Shown here: piece by piece, positions 1 to 12,043 of the stretch | How positions within the stretch are numbered: position 1 is the stretch's first letter | Layout of the letters: each line of letters opens with the position of its first letter | From: Escarpia spicata | Taxonomy: Eukaryota; Annelida; Polychaeta; Sabellida; Siboglinidae | Reading direction: 5' to 3' | Length of the DNA: 64,000 bases | Assembly (NCBI GenBank): GCA_963995525.1 | Contig: OZ023205.1 | Coordinates: 62,194,604 to 62,258,603 of the forward strand | Notes under the pieces: generated by a model | The model's database searches: none | Told to the model about the DNA's origin: nothing | Seen by the model: the letters and a program-made list of their open reading frames with translations, nothing else | Position numbers and translations under genes: made by a program

Positions 1-1599
1 GTTATGTTTAAGTTTTCAAAAGTAATGTTTTCAATAAATATAATTCTTACAGTAGATGCAGCTTTCATAACACACACTATTGTAACACACAAGTACTGTT
101 ACATTTGTTACTATAGAATTCTTACAGTAGAGAGCAGCTTTCATAACACACACTATTGTAACACACAAGTACTGTTATATTTGTTACTATAGAATTTTTA
201 ATATTTCAATAGTAATTTATTGATTTGTATTTTCATAACTCCATTGCACAGGCCTATGGTGAATTACATTACAGTGTCATATATTGCTATTGCCTAGTTT
301 CCATTTTATTACAGTTGAATATCGAAGACAATGTACATCATGTAATATATACTATTACATTTGAAGGTATTATCATTACATTTTGAATTGGAACTACAGT
401 ATGTATTGAGATAAATATTTAGCACAAAAATATAACTATCGTATCTTGTATTATCTACAAACAACGTTTACGGATAGAACATATTTTTCATTTTATGTCT
501 GTATAACATGAATGAATGGAAGACAAAAGAAATGTCACTGCAATTTAATAGATTGCAATCAGTGTAATTACACCTTACTGCTTGGTGCATTGCTAATTAC
601 TGGCACAAGTCATGATGTTTTTTTTAACAGAAGCTCAGAAATGTACCAAGGACTATTATTCGGCTCCCACATTATTCATGGGATGGATGTTGGCAATCAT
701 AAAACCTGGATAAACTAGTTCAATAGGATACAGAAAGCATAATTAAATTTCTATTTTGATGCGACATATATTAATAAACATGTATATATATTATATGCCA
801 GTTACTATTACATTGTTTCTGTTATTATATTGTGCTTTGTTCAACTTATTGTTACTAATAGGTATTATTATTATTACACCACTCCTGGAGCAGGCTTCCT
901 ATTGTGACTATAAAATTGAGTATTGCAGGATTGTTCATGTCTGCAGTCACATATTGTTATGATAGTCACATATTGTTATGATAGTAACTATATCAATGGA
1001 TAAGGATTCTACTAATGATGTTACAAAATGTCATTAATGAATTTATTTGATTTTTAACTTAATGTTATTTAAAAAATCAAGTAAATTTATCAAATAATAA
1101 ATATGTTCACATTTGGATGTGGGTTGTTGCCCAGCTACCAAGTGTGAAAATGGTAATTTGTTGTGAAACAATAACAATAAATGCAATGCAAGTTGCAAAC
1201 CTATCTATTGTATATTTAGTAGATGATTAGTTATAACCAAAAATAAAATGTTCACAAGTAATATATTGTCACATTTCCAGGTAATTGTCTGCATAAAAGT
1301 GTAACATAACAAAAGTAACTATGTCTCTGTGTAGATTCTGTAGCGTGATATCAATTATTTACGATGTTTTTATCATAGAATAAACAATACATACCTTGCA
1401 ACTTGAAATTAATTTATTATTTTGTATTTCTCACAACTAGGCAAATAGTCTTTTCACACTTGGAAGCTGGGCAAATGACTAGACAAATGAATGTACTCCT
1501 TTCTGACAAGATGGTAAAAGACAGGATTTTGTTTGCATTTTGTTAGAAATCTACAATTTATTTTTTTGCAAATTCTATAAGGCTAATTTTTTATTTTAG
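1..1599. other. AT-rich stretch without a recognised gene
   Basis: AT-rich sequence upstream of the first recognised exon of the plus-strand gene at 1600-5943. The short open frames here show no conserved motif. That gene opens at a splice acceptor, so it needs an earlier exon, but no exon with a convincing donor and matching phase was found here. It may lie left of the window. A 19-base direct repeat occurs around 946-985. Confidence 0.5.
43..195. repeat. Two-copy tandem duplication, about 75 bases
   Basis: A unit of about 75 bases beginning ATTCTTACAGTAG is present twice in a row, near 43-117 and 118-195. The second copy has one extra base near its start and a few substitutions. It looks like a recent local duplication. 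Confidence 0.9.
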
Positions 1600-3691
1600 T
1601 TAGTTGCTGACATTCTGGCAGCAGCTCGAGATAGTCCACCGTCGACCAAGACTGGGTCATCTGAAGATACAGAAAGTGAATATGACAGCTCTCGTACGGA
1701 TTCCTGTGATACAGAGGATTCCACACCTGAGTCAGTCACAGCTTCCACTCCAAAAAGGAGCAGCAAATGCTTTCAGGTTGACATCAGGCCATCAACTCGC
1801 ACGAGAAGAGTGCAAGCAGTCTGTGCATCAGAGCAGGTTGCTGTGCAGGTGACATCAGCAGTGAGGTCAATGAGTGTGCAGTGCAGTTTGTTGACTGGTC
1901 CGATTAGTGACTCGAGTGACTCAAACGGGGAGGAAGTGACATCTGCTGCAGATCCAGAGTATGTTTGCTCTGACAATGAGTCGACTAGTCGTGACAGCAG
2001 CAACAGTGACAGCGATGACCATGTCGACCAGTACACTGACACAGAGGAGGGTGTTACAACCACGACTCCCTTGAGGAAAGATTGCTGCCCTTCCAAGGAG
2101 ATGTACTTCTTGGTGGCAGAGTCTTCACTCCGTCATCTTTTCGCACGTTGCCGAAACTGCAGTGGCCAAACCAATGTCGTAGTGCAGCAGTTTCTCGGCT
2201 CAATGGTGGTGGTGAATGCGAGATGTCTGCAAGGCCACAAGATGCAGTGGGAGAGTCAGCCCACACATGGGACAATGCCATGGGGCAATCTAAGGTGTGC
2301 TGCAGCCATCTTGTTCAGTGGAAGCAGTGTGTCTCAGGTCATAACCCTCTCAAAGCACCTTGCATTGCCACTGTTCTCACAGCACACATACAACAAACTG
2401 CAAAAATGCTACCTGGTGCCTGCAGTTGTGGAGACATGGCAAAGCCAACAAAGTGCCATGCTGTCTGGTATTGCTGGCCAGAATCTAGTAGTCGGAGGTG
2501 ACGGCAGGTGCGACTCACCAGGATTCTCTGCCAAGTATGGCAGTTATACAGTGATGGACCTGCAGCGACAGAGGGTGATTGATGTGCAGCTTGTGCAGGT
2601 ATTTAAAATTACAACTCCTTCATAATTATAATATATAATTACATTTGTTTATTGCAATATAATACTGCATTTGTATAGCAATAATTCTTATGAACATCCT
2701 AGCATATAATACACTGTACGCATTAAACATGCGTTTTATACAATGTACAGCACATAAATAAATATATATATATATGTGTTTATATATATATATATATATC
2801 ATTATGGGTTAATTCCATGTATTAAATTATTAATTAATGTTCACTTATACTAATTTAATTAATTGCCAATTAATTTTCATTAATTATTTACAAATAACAA
2901 ATTTTGGATAACGGGTCTGTATTACTAATTAGAGAACTACTGTGTGTGCTTGTCATTCAGGCAGGGGTAACCGTACACAATAAAATGGCCATTGGTACAG
3001 TAGTAACCTGATGGGTAATTATAGACAATAGGTTCTGGGCCTGGATAGTCAGTGGTTGGTGGGCAGCGCCTGTTGTGCTTGCAGACCAATCCTGGAGTGA
3101 CAGTCCCAAGAAGTGTAACTTTCAGAAAGTGTAACTGTAGTTATTTCTTTTTAATAATTTTTTTTCAGAGCAACGAGGTCAGCAGTTCTGTGCATATGGA
3201 ACTGGAAGGCCTGAAACGAGCGCTTGCATTTCTCCAGTCCCGTGGATGCAAACCAAACAGGTTTGTCACCGACCGACATGTCCAGATAAAGAAGTACATG
3301 CGAGAACAGCAGCCTACTATACAACATCAGTTTGATGTATGGCATGTCGCCAAAGTAGGTCAATTGCATGAAACAGTGCAAATTGGTTTCTACTGCAACT
3401 TTTTATTAAGTTCATTGTATATCCAACGCTTTTCAGGCAAAGATAGTCTAATTAGATTGCTAGCAGACAGGCGGAGAGTACATGTGCATGCATACAAAAA
3501 CATATACGTGACAATCTATGAGTAAAAGTATGACTGTTCCAATTGTTGTAATTGAGTATATCGAACCAGTATCTGCTTGCTGATAGAATGATCATTATAA
3601 ATTAAAATAATGGTTAGGGGACAATGCCCCAATTATATACATAGAAAGAAATACACTGGTTCACTATTAGTGGATGAAGGTTCAATGTTTG

Positions 3692-3735
<44 letters not shown>

Positions 3736-5943
3736 TCCCTCTCCCTCTCCCTCTCCCTCTCCCTCTCCCTCTCCCTCTCCCTCTCCCTCTCCCTCTCCCT
3801 CTCCCTCTCCCTCTCTCTCTCTCTCTCTCCAGTTGTAACTTACAAATGTGTTTATTTAATACATGCTGAAGTATTCATAACATATGTTGTCAACATATTT
3901 GTAGTTGATGATATATCAGTGGCTGTTTCCAGGTGTTGGAAAGAAGCTTGAAAAAGCTGCGAAAAAGGCGGATTGCAGAGTGATTCGCCCATGGATCAAA
4001 AGCATATGTAATCATATGTACTGGGCTGCGACATCAAGTGGCGATGACAGCGACCTCAAGGGTGCCAAGTGGATGTCTCTCGTAAAAAATATCACTAACA
4101 TCCATGAGGGACACAGTGACAAGTTCCCAAGATGTGAACATGGACAGCTCGAGGAACGACAGTGGATCACAAAGGGTGAGTACAATGATTGCTTTATGAT
4201 GGTTGACAGTGCAGTCTAATTTGTTACAGCAATTTCATTACTTTGATACAATGCTGCCTGCTCTATTTTTAGTAACATTATGCAGGCAGTTAAGTAAAAT
4301 AGTGTGCTTTTTTAGGTCTAGTATTGTTGTGTGTCTGTGTGTGTGTCTGCCTGTGTATTGATATACAGGTATATATATATATATATACATATATATGTAA
4401 GTGTGTGTGTTGCAGGCTCCAAGGCACACAAGGTACTTGACAAAATTGTCAATGCTGGACTTCTGACAAAGGATGTGCGGCACCTCTCGCCAGTGTACCA
4501 GACGTATGCACTGGAGGTTTTTCACAACGTTATGAACCACTTCCTGCCAAAGTCTACCCACTTCTGGTATGCAGGCATGACAGTGAGGTGGGTTCATTGA
4601 TCACTACCACTCTGTGTCGTAGTCTCACAGTGCAGGTGACACTCACTATGCATTATAATGCTATCCTCAAACACAGCATATTTGAATCACACAAATAACA
4701 TTTCAGTGTTATGTCAACATATAGCTCAAAATTATGGAAAATTAGTATATATAAACACCCACTTTGATATGCTAAATTTGGAGCATGATAAAAATAATTC
4801 CTCAACGATGTTCATTTGCCCCTTTCTATGCTCATTGAACCATTGGTCTATGATGTAGCAATTGGTGAAGTATTGGAGAAAACATTGTAGTAGTTACTTG
4901 TTTTTAGTTTAGATGTTGTGCTTATATATGTTACATGAAACGAATTTCGAATGTTCTTGGTTTGTTGCTCCATGTGCAGGTGTAAGCTGGCTATTTCTAG
5001 TTATAATGGCCTTCCATATTTTAGGTTTTTGTAATGAAATTGTCTTGAAATTACAATTTACAAATGTATTTATATTAATGGCAATACACAGTAGGTGACA
5101 TCTTGTACACCTTCATTATTGTTCAATCACTAGACTGCTCACTGGTTTACATATGATGCTATATAGGATATGTCTGGCCATCCTGCACTACAATGAGAAT
5201 GCGGACCGCCCACAGGCCAGAACCCAGGCAGAAGGGAAATTGCAGTGGAAGGTGGTTTACCCAAAGTCGAAGAAGGGACAAGAAGCAGTCGTGAAGCCTG
5301 TCAAGGAGAAGGTTACTTATGGTGAGTTCACAGCTTCCCTTGTGCAATTGGATGTTTTAAGGTATGATTACGTTGGACCTGCACTATATTTTTTAAATAA
5401 AATAAGACCATGTAAATTTCAACAGATGTATATTTCAGGCTTGTAGGTGCGGGGTGCATGATGTGTGTGAACTGTTTGAATAGATAATAAAAGGGAGGTT
5501 GGTGTTTTTTGGAGCATCAATAAAGGGGTGTTGTTGGATGTTTTTAGATTTTCAATGATGTGTGCAGTTTGACGTATCAAAGGATTGCAATTTATTTTGG
5601 TCAGGTAAAAAAATGCACCTTCCATTAATCATGCACGCTGTGAATATATATTTATGATTACAGATGAACATTAATTGGGGATAATAATTCGTTTGCTGTC
5701 AGGGTGAAACAACTGAGTGAAATCGCAGTCATATGGTATAATAATAGCATTGTATTTATTACAGAGTACGTCATAAAGCTTATGGACGCTGTCAAGAAAC
5801 GTCGCCTGGAGTTCCCCAGCTACAGCAAGGCACTAGAAGCCGCTGCACAGACTGGCATCGTAGCACCACCCCCACTAACAGCATCCTACCAGCATGTCCC
5901 AAAGCAAGTCCTGATAGACAGACATCGTTCCCGATACCAGTAG
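1600..5943 (+). CDS. Transposase-derived protein (DDE/Kolobok-like), six visible exons
   Basis: Exons by splice signal and phase: 1600-2598, 3169-3354, 3933-4175, 4416-4587, 5167-5321 and 5765-5943 (stop TAG 5941-5943), about 645 codons. The start is missing because exon 1600 opens at an acceptor. An acidic Ser/Asp-rich N-terminus is followed by a Cys pair region (CRNC) and blocks typical of a transposase-like family widespread in animals: GGDGRCDSPG, TDRH, DVWHVAK and HYNENADR. The Asp of GDGR, the Asp of TDRH and the Glu of NEN are my candidates for a DDE triad (inference). At the exon 2/3 junction the consensus donor GTAGGT leaves the phase one base short; all other junctions fit. The gene is convergent with the ballast-domain gene. 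It could be a domesticated gene or the transposase of a large element; see the TTAA terminus at 9412. Confidence 0.72.
2756..2800. repeat. AT/GT dinucleotide microsatellite
   Basis: Alternating TA with some TG, in intron 1 of the transposase-like gene. Confidence 0.9.
3693..3830. repeat. CT and CTCCCT microsatellite
   Basis: A pure CT run, then CTCCCT hexamers, then CT again, in intron 2 of the transposase-like gene. The Ser-Leu-rich open frame across it is a repeat artefact. Confidence 0.95.
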
Positions 5944-5950
5944 ACCCCAT

Positions 5951-8900
5951 TCATGGCCGTGCATACCGAAATCCGACGTAGATTGCAGATGGAAATGCAG
6001 TGCGAATTGCATTGACAACACACGATGGCAGAATCTTCCGGTTGTAGCGTCCTAGGCGATGCCATATCCACATGACAAATCGTCGATACGCAACATGTCT
6101 GTAGATGCTGTAAAACAATGGCATTAGATTACCTATTGATTTGTACTGATGTACATGATAACATTAATCATCATCGATTACATCAGTATTGGTAGTAATC
6201 ATCATGTTTCAGGATACACTGTGTAGTGGATACTTTTAAGGTTTTAACAATTTCAAGGACAGTATATTTTTAATTGGCCAATTTCCATTTTAGTTCTGGC
6301 ATTTTTATCATGTATAACCTAAGTACAGATGTACGAGGGAAAGGTTGAATTGAATTACACCACGTTGTTTTATCTGGCTTTATACCTTATCGTGATACTT
6401 ACTTGTGTATTTCATCGTTGTCGTCAAGTGGGCCATCAGTACCGTTAAACTCAAACACTGCCAACTCCACAACATGGTGGTTGAGGAAATTTGGGGCAAA
6501 CCCATCATGTTCTGTGATGCATTTAATCTGTGCATTGCCAGTTTTATTGGCAACTGCACAGATTTCTTGACAACATATGCTTTCATATTCTGTCGGCATA
6601 ATCCGACAGTTGCCGCATGAACACCTGTAACAAGACATAACTCCAGAATAACAGTTGCTTTTTTTTTTAATAACACAATGTTCAAGTCTAATGTGGCCAT
6701 ACGCAATATTATGTTTGCTTTTTAAAAAATGAATTTTTTTATTATATGTTGGGTTACTGGCACTACCCACATCAGTTTACAGCAACTTATAAACATATAT
6801 TTATGATAACAGGTACATAGATATACGCATCAAATAAACAACCAAAATACTCATGAAGTAGTAAAGGAATTTTGGAGTTGATGCATATAAGCCTGTGTTC
6901 TACTGTTGACTCTTACAGGGTTCATACATATTTTCAGCAAACAAATTTTAAGGCCTTTTAGGACCATTTCAAGTGTCAGAAATTCAATTTTGAAGGCCAA
7001 AAACGATATCATATTCACTATTATATATATATATATATGTGTGTATATATACATATATTATATCAACAGGCACTGCCATATCGCATGGTGTTGTCAAATC
7101 TGTTGATGCATCACTTGCCAATGTTTTGCTTTTAGGATCAATTTTTAATTTGTTACTCGTCGATGTACTTGTAGTGATGAAGAGATGCATGCTCGATAAA
7201 CCCAACATTTAATTGTTTGATTTGTGTTTCCAGCTCTTCATGTGCAATTTCAATGCATTTTCTACCATCTTTCCCAAATCAATGGTCTTCCGACACGCAA
7301 AACAGTTCGCTTTGTGAGGATCGTCTTTCCATTCTCTCGCCCACCCCTACTGGGTCAACCACTTCAAATTGAATAAGCTCTTTCCCATTATTTGTCAACT
7401 GCATGCATGCCTAGTCAAACACAATACACATCGAACTGGCGAAATGTGTCAATGAAAATGGCGGTCAATAGCAAGTGGCGAGCCGACAGTCAACCTAGTG
7501 AGATTATAGCAAAACAGAAATAGCCAAGTGTGTTACGGGAAGAAACTCCGAATTTGTAATAAATATATATATATATAAGGCGAAAGATTGACTTCCATGT
7601 TTCATTCATTTTCATGTCTTGCATTTTGAATTTCAAAACATTTTAAATATAAACATTGATGTAATTCCGATTCCAGTTTTGGGAAAATTTATTGAGGCAA
7701 AATTAAAGGGCTTTTCAGGACATTTGATCAATTTTCAAGGCCTTTTTTTTAATTTAAGGCTTTTTCATGAGACTTTCAAATTCAAGGTCTTTTCAAGATT
7801 GTGCGAACCCTGTCTTATGTCAATTGCAATTAATGACAGTTGATGAAGGTTTATATGCTGGGGTTAATCTCCCTAATTGGGAGGTAAGCTTATGTGGTGG
7901 ACAAGATGTTTACAATTATCACCTAAAGGGATGGGAAGTTGCCCTGTAAAGATAATTGGTCTGTAGATGTGAAGCTAAGCTATTTATTAGCATGTCATAG
8001 GTAAAGTAATCAACAAAATGGACTAGATAACTTGTTTATCAATGGGCAGGTATTTGCAGAAGCCATATTCTCATCTGCCTGCAGGGGAAGTATTCCCATG
8101 GGTGTTGTTTGGCTTATAACCATTGTCTGTGCACTGTGTGGTGATTCACATTGTGTGCTGCTGTCTGGTTGTTACCAGGTCTACACAGTTACCAACATTT
8201 GGAATGATTCATCCCAGTAACACTGTGTTATGAAACTTGCTTGATGAATTTGTAATGATTCAACCCAGTAAAATTGTTTTCTAAAACTTGCTTGATGAAT
8301 TTGTAATAAATATGTCACACAAAACTGTGATTAAAAATGCTATGTCCTTATGATTTTTATGGACATAGTCGTAGGGCACATACATACCCACTGGTAACAT
8401 CTCACATATAAGACCCCTAGGGTTACACTAAACCCCTAGGTCTAGGACATAACCCTTCAGGCTATAACCCATTACCATAATTATTCAATTGTTCTGCATG
8501 TTGTTTTAATGTTTATTTTAGTTTATTTTGATTATATAGTAGCTATACTGTTGTGTGTCAGACTCAGAGTAATACAAATCATTGTTCCACATAAATGACA
8601 TAATCATATTATGATCATCTCGCGAACAACTGTCCTATCTAAAAGTGTGGGTTTTCTCCAGAGGGGTGATATCGTAAGTAGCTATAACGTCCTAAACTCG
8701 ATCCGCATAAACCAGACAACCATGCTTACGACGTTCGACGGTTCGTAACTTTGTGAAGTTTGTCTTTGACATTGACAAGTCTGTTTACAATTACTTCGTC
8801 CGATGACCTACTTAGCTACAACCTCTAGCTAACTCTCTGTACAGCTTTGACACCGCATTTTATAATATAACGTCGTACTAAAACGATATCACTATCAGTG

Positions 8901-9139
8901 TTGTTGTCGAAGTTTTCACACCATATGTGTCATTATAATGAAGTTGCAGCTTACCAGTCGGTGTTGCCTGAGCGAACATTCACATTGTGACTGTCCGACT
9001 CCGCATCATCTTCTTCGCTACCGTCGCTGAAATGCTCGGAAAGAGCGGAATCAGACGAATCATCCGCTGTAACCGTTCCCGCTAGTGGCTCAAAATCGTA
9101 TGATTTCACTTGAAACTCTGGGAAACTCCCACTAGCCAT
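5951..9139 (-). CDS. P2X7 C-terminal (ballast) zinc-binding domain protein
   Basis: Three exons join in phase with consensus splice sites: 9139-8955 (ATG at 9139), 6624-6403 and 6107-5951 (stop TGA 5953-5951), giving 187 residues. The N-terminus has an acidic Asp/Ser stretch. The body carries the Cys/His framework of the cytoplasmic zinc-binding ballast domain of vertebrate P2X7: WCSCGNC near residue 62, ESICCQE, a mid-domain ITEHDGF, then YRRFVMWIWHRLGRYNR and the closing PSCVV...FP. There are no P2X transmembrane segments or ATP-binding ectodomain, so this is the free-standing form found in many copies in invertebrates. It is probably a soluble intracellular protein; its role is unknown. 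It ends 7 bases from the convergent transposase-like gene. Its next AATAAA (5760-5755 on this strand) falls inside that gene's last intron, so the transcripts should overlap antisense. Intron 1 holds a hAT element. Confidence 0.85.
6916..7812. mobile_element. Non-autonomous hAT element
   Basis: The left end reads CAGGGTTCATACA and the right end, reverse-complemented, reads CAGGGTTCGCACA. These are hAT-type terminal inverted repeats, and the subterminal 'ttcaaggcctttt' runs are typical of a hAT family seen in fish and other animals. The bases next to both ends read TCTTA (6911-6915 and 7813-7817), a possible 5-base target duplication; hAT normally makes 8. It lies in intron 1 of the ballast-domain gene. 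Confidence 0.8.
6984..7393 (-). pseudogene. BED-type zinc-finger remnant of a hAT transposase
   Basis: From an ATG at 7393 the minus strand reads a BED-like start (MGKSLFNLKWL), then after a TAG a zinc-finger core with W..EW.DDPHKA, CFAC and KMVENALKLHMKS. A second in-frame stop (TAA) follows before a Ser/Thr-rich stretch ending near 6984. The two stops and the lack of any catalytic domain make it a dead fragment. Its place just inside the right hAT terminus fits the 5' end of a hAT transposase gene. Confidence 0.65.
8203..8306. repeat. Two-copy tandem repeat, 51 bases
   Basis: AATGATTCA(T/A)CCCAGTAA followed by CTTGCTTGATGAATTTGTAA recurs at a 51-base period, in intron 1 of the ballast-domain gene. 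Confidence 0.85.
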
Positions 9140-9208
9140 GATGTTACAAGAGAATGGAGAGAACAACAATGGCGATGCATAGATGTCAACAAAGCCGAGA
9201 GTCATCTT

Positions 9209-9415
9209 TGACGTCACGATACCACGTGATCGCCTAGCTCATTAAATTTCAACTTTCTGCGGGAATCTCTACATAGACGGGTTTAAAATAGAATTTTGTC
9301 TACAAACGTATTTTTCTGTATTTTTTTAATGTTGTCAAATGTTACATACAATGTTAATCTTTGTGTACACATGGAAAACGGATTTTAGCTAATGCCTTGT
9401 TTTTATTCCCTTTAA
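9209..9415. repeat. Transposon-terminus-like block, copy 1
   Basis: About 207 bases match the reverse complement of 53672-53878 closely. The outer end is TTAA (9412-9415), followed inward by AGGGAATAAAAACAAGG on the minus strand. Right of the TTAA a LINE reverse-transcriptase frame begins abruptly, so the TTAA looks like a target site. The inner end holds TGACGTCA (CRE-like, 9209-9216) and CACGTG (E-box), about 70 bases upstream of the ballast gene's ATG, so the block probably contains that gene's promoter. Confidence 0.75.
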
Positions 9416-9625
9416 GTCTATAACAATTGCTATTGAAGAGTGTGAATGATCCATTGCTGATGTTATTTCCTCCACCAATTCTAACATTGCCATTGTTGTT
9501 GAGTGTTTTTTTCTAAATCCATATTGGCCATTGAACAATGTTTTTTTAACATTAAAAAAGACATTAATCTACTATGAAATATCCTTTCAAGTATTTTAGA
9601 GAACTGATGTGATTATGTCATCGGT
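9416..9625 (-). pseudogene. LINE reverse-transcriptase fragment, interrupted
   Basis: Read leftward on the minus strand, frames encode a non-LTR RT segment: FSKILERIF, then after a frameshift FNGQYGFRKKHST, then LVEEITSAMDHSHSS and AIVIDLK. The frame is cut at DLK exactly at the TTAA of the terminal block, just before the usual FDxVDH motif. It resembles the minus-strand LINE at 40.3-43.6 kb (FSKILEKIF, ITSAMDKYQS, FIDLKKAFD). Confidence 0.7.
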
Positions 9626-10800
9626 GGCTTGATGTGATTATGTCATCGGTGGCTAAGACCTTCATGCGTGGAGAGCTGGTGTTTTTTCTTTTAAATAAAT
9701 CCATCTGTCATGAGCTGTCACTATTTTCATTCTCCGTTTTTTCCAGATATTTTCTTTCTTTTCTTGCTGAATCTGTGACATAAACAGCAGCTGGTCCACA
9801 TTTCCTTTTGATAATTTTATCGGTCATGATTCATTCACATGGCGGTGGCTAATCCAAATACACACATGTTGATGATGTTTTTTTTGCATCTATTAACTCG
9901 ACGTAGCTAATCGAAGTCTGACGGACAGTCCCACTTTATTCATGAGCATGCTTTATACGGATCGTGAGGTGGGGCCAAAGTTATTTTTTCACAGGCACAG
10001 AATTACATTAAATAATCATATAACAGAATTATTTAATAACTGCATACATTACAAAGAGATTAAAATTCTCAAAGAATCGCTTTAAGCTTCGCCTTAGCAA
10101 CAATGTTTACATAATACACATTTACATTACTAAGGAATCATCTCAGAACGTTGATGTCCGATATCAAGTGTAATTTCTTTTATTTGGGGGAGTGGGGTCA
10201 GAGGCAGTTTTGCTTATGCGTCGGATATCAATATTTATAGTTTTGGACTTTTCACACCCTCTCATGTGCTCTGAGAAAATGATTACACCATTTCGTTATT
10301 TATTTTACGCCATCAAAGTACTTTTTTACTTTCTATGTGATGCCATCTGGCAGTAGCATTAAAAATTCCAGTAAGTGAGAATATCACGTGATACGTGCAT
10401 ACCAATATCGAAACACTGAAGATAATAATTCATAATTTTATTGTTATTCAAAGATAGGCATGTGATAGATTAACTCAATGAACATCAACCGAAAATGTTA
10501 CTACCCTCAGGGTATACTGATATTATTATATCACTTTTTACAAACTTTCGTCTGAGGAGGGGGTGTGGGGGGCTGAGGCCAGATGAAAGTAACTATGTTT
10601 GATATCAGACATCGACGTTGTGAGATGATTCCTAAGGCAGAACATGTCTGACAGACCAATCTTTCCTGCATATAGATCTTACTTAAACAACTTTTCCCTT
10701 CATTTTCGTCATAAAAACAATAATTGGAGCCAGAATTTCAATGTATCTATGCCTTAAGATGGCCTCAAAAGTTCTGTCAGTGAAATTATAATATATAATC
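9626..10800. other. Gene-free stretch
   Basis: No coding motif was recognised on either strand. It contains a 22-base direct repeat (GATGTGATTATGTCATCGGTGG starts near 9607 and 9629). Confidence 0.5.
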
Positions 10801-11835
10801 TACCTGTATCAGCCAAGTCTGCCAAAATTGATCTGCAAGAACTTTGTGAAGATGTTAATATATGTACTCCCGAAAGACATCTACATCAACAACTCGGTGA
10901 TAGTCCACCTACACAAAAAGAGCAACAAGATCAACATCAAGAGAGGAGTACGACAGAGTGACACCATATCGCCCAAGCTGTGTATGGCAACACTCAAAAA
11001 CACATTCTGAAGATTGACCTGGGAAACCAGAGGCTTGAGGATACACGGAGAATATCTCAGTCATCTTCGCTTAGCCGACGACATACTCATATGCGCTACT
11101 ATACCACAAGAACTACAAAAAAATGCTGCAGGAGCTAGGTGATTAAAGTGAAAAACAAGGTCTGAAGATGAACATTTCAAAGACAAAAGTGTTGCCAGAA
11201 AATGACACACCAATATATATCAACACCACACAGATAGAGAACGTTGAAAGCTACGTCTATCTGGTACAGCGATACAGTATCAGAGACAAAAACCAAGACA
11301 AGGAGATTCAACGAAGAATCACCGCCGGCTGGACAGCATTTGCCAAACACTGCGACCTCTTCAAGGGTAACTTTGGAACCTGTTTGAAGAGACAAGTCTA
11401 CAACTCATGCATAGTTTCAGCGGAAACATGGGCACTCACCATCCAGGCAAAGAACAAGCTAGCAGCCGCACAAACAAAGATGGAATGAAGTATGTTAAAC
11501 ATCACATATCAGGAGAGAACAAATAACCATCTGGGTAAGAGAGAAGACAAAGTTCACAGACGTGATAGAACAAATCAGAAGACAGACGGCAACCTGGGCA
11601 GGGCACATCAGCAGACTATGAGATAACCGATGGACATCGCGTATCACAACCTGGAGACCTTATGAAGGGAAAAGATCCAGAGGAAGACCGGCGAGACGGT
11701 GGAAAGACGAACTAGATGAGTACTGGAAGGGCACCATCTGACATAGGATAGCGCAACACAAGAAGATTTGGAAACGACATGCTGAGGCCTTTGCCCAACC
11801 ACGGGACACTATGGCTGCACAATGATGATGATGTG
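10800..11835 (+). pseudogene. 5'-truncated LINE (RT C-terminal half)
   Basis: Broken frames carry the second half of a non-LTR reverse transcriptase. In order they show GVRQSDTISPKL, HLRLADDIL (the catalytic FADD block, altered to LADD), MNISKTKV, YVYLVQRYS, then the thumb/connection segment RRITAGW..FAKHCD and LKRQVYNSC, an AETWAL motif, and a C-terminal AEAFAQPRDTMAAQ-like end followed by ATGATGATG. Several frameshifts separate the pieces. It lies in the minus-strand downstream direction of the MIB-kinase gene, where C-lobe exons would be expected. Confidence 0.8.
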
Positions 11836-12043
11836 ATCTCAGAATAAATAAACTACTGATCACATTCACAACATAATATACAAAAAGGTATAACATTTTC
11901 TAAAACAGTGTTGTTCAAACTACAAAACTCCACAGTGCCTAGAACTGTGTGGCAAACACTTATTTACAAAACTGGCAAAATGTTAGAAATGCATAGATTA
12001 TGGATGCATCTGATTTGCGACAATATGACATTAGTGAACTCAC
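11836..12043. other. Spacer downstream of the last MIB-kinase exon found
   Basis: No exon with kinase catalytic-loop or DFG motifs was found on the minus strand between the N-lobe exon and the LINE remnant. Confidence 0.4.

Noticed and set aside
1..1599. THAP-type zinc-finger exon expected before a Kolobok-like transposase
   Set aside because: No C2CH pattern with a usable donor was found on the plus strand here.
3610..3951. Ser/Leu-rich open frame
   Set aside because: CT microsatellite inside an intron; only its last bases belong to a real exon, in the frame used by the gene model.
5951..9139. Calling the ballast-domain gene a P2X7 receptor
   Set aside because: No transmembrane helices and no extracellular ATP-binding region; only the cytoplasmic C-terminal domain is present.
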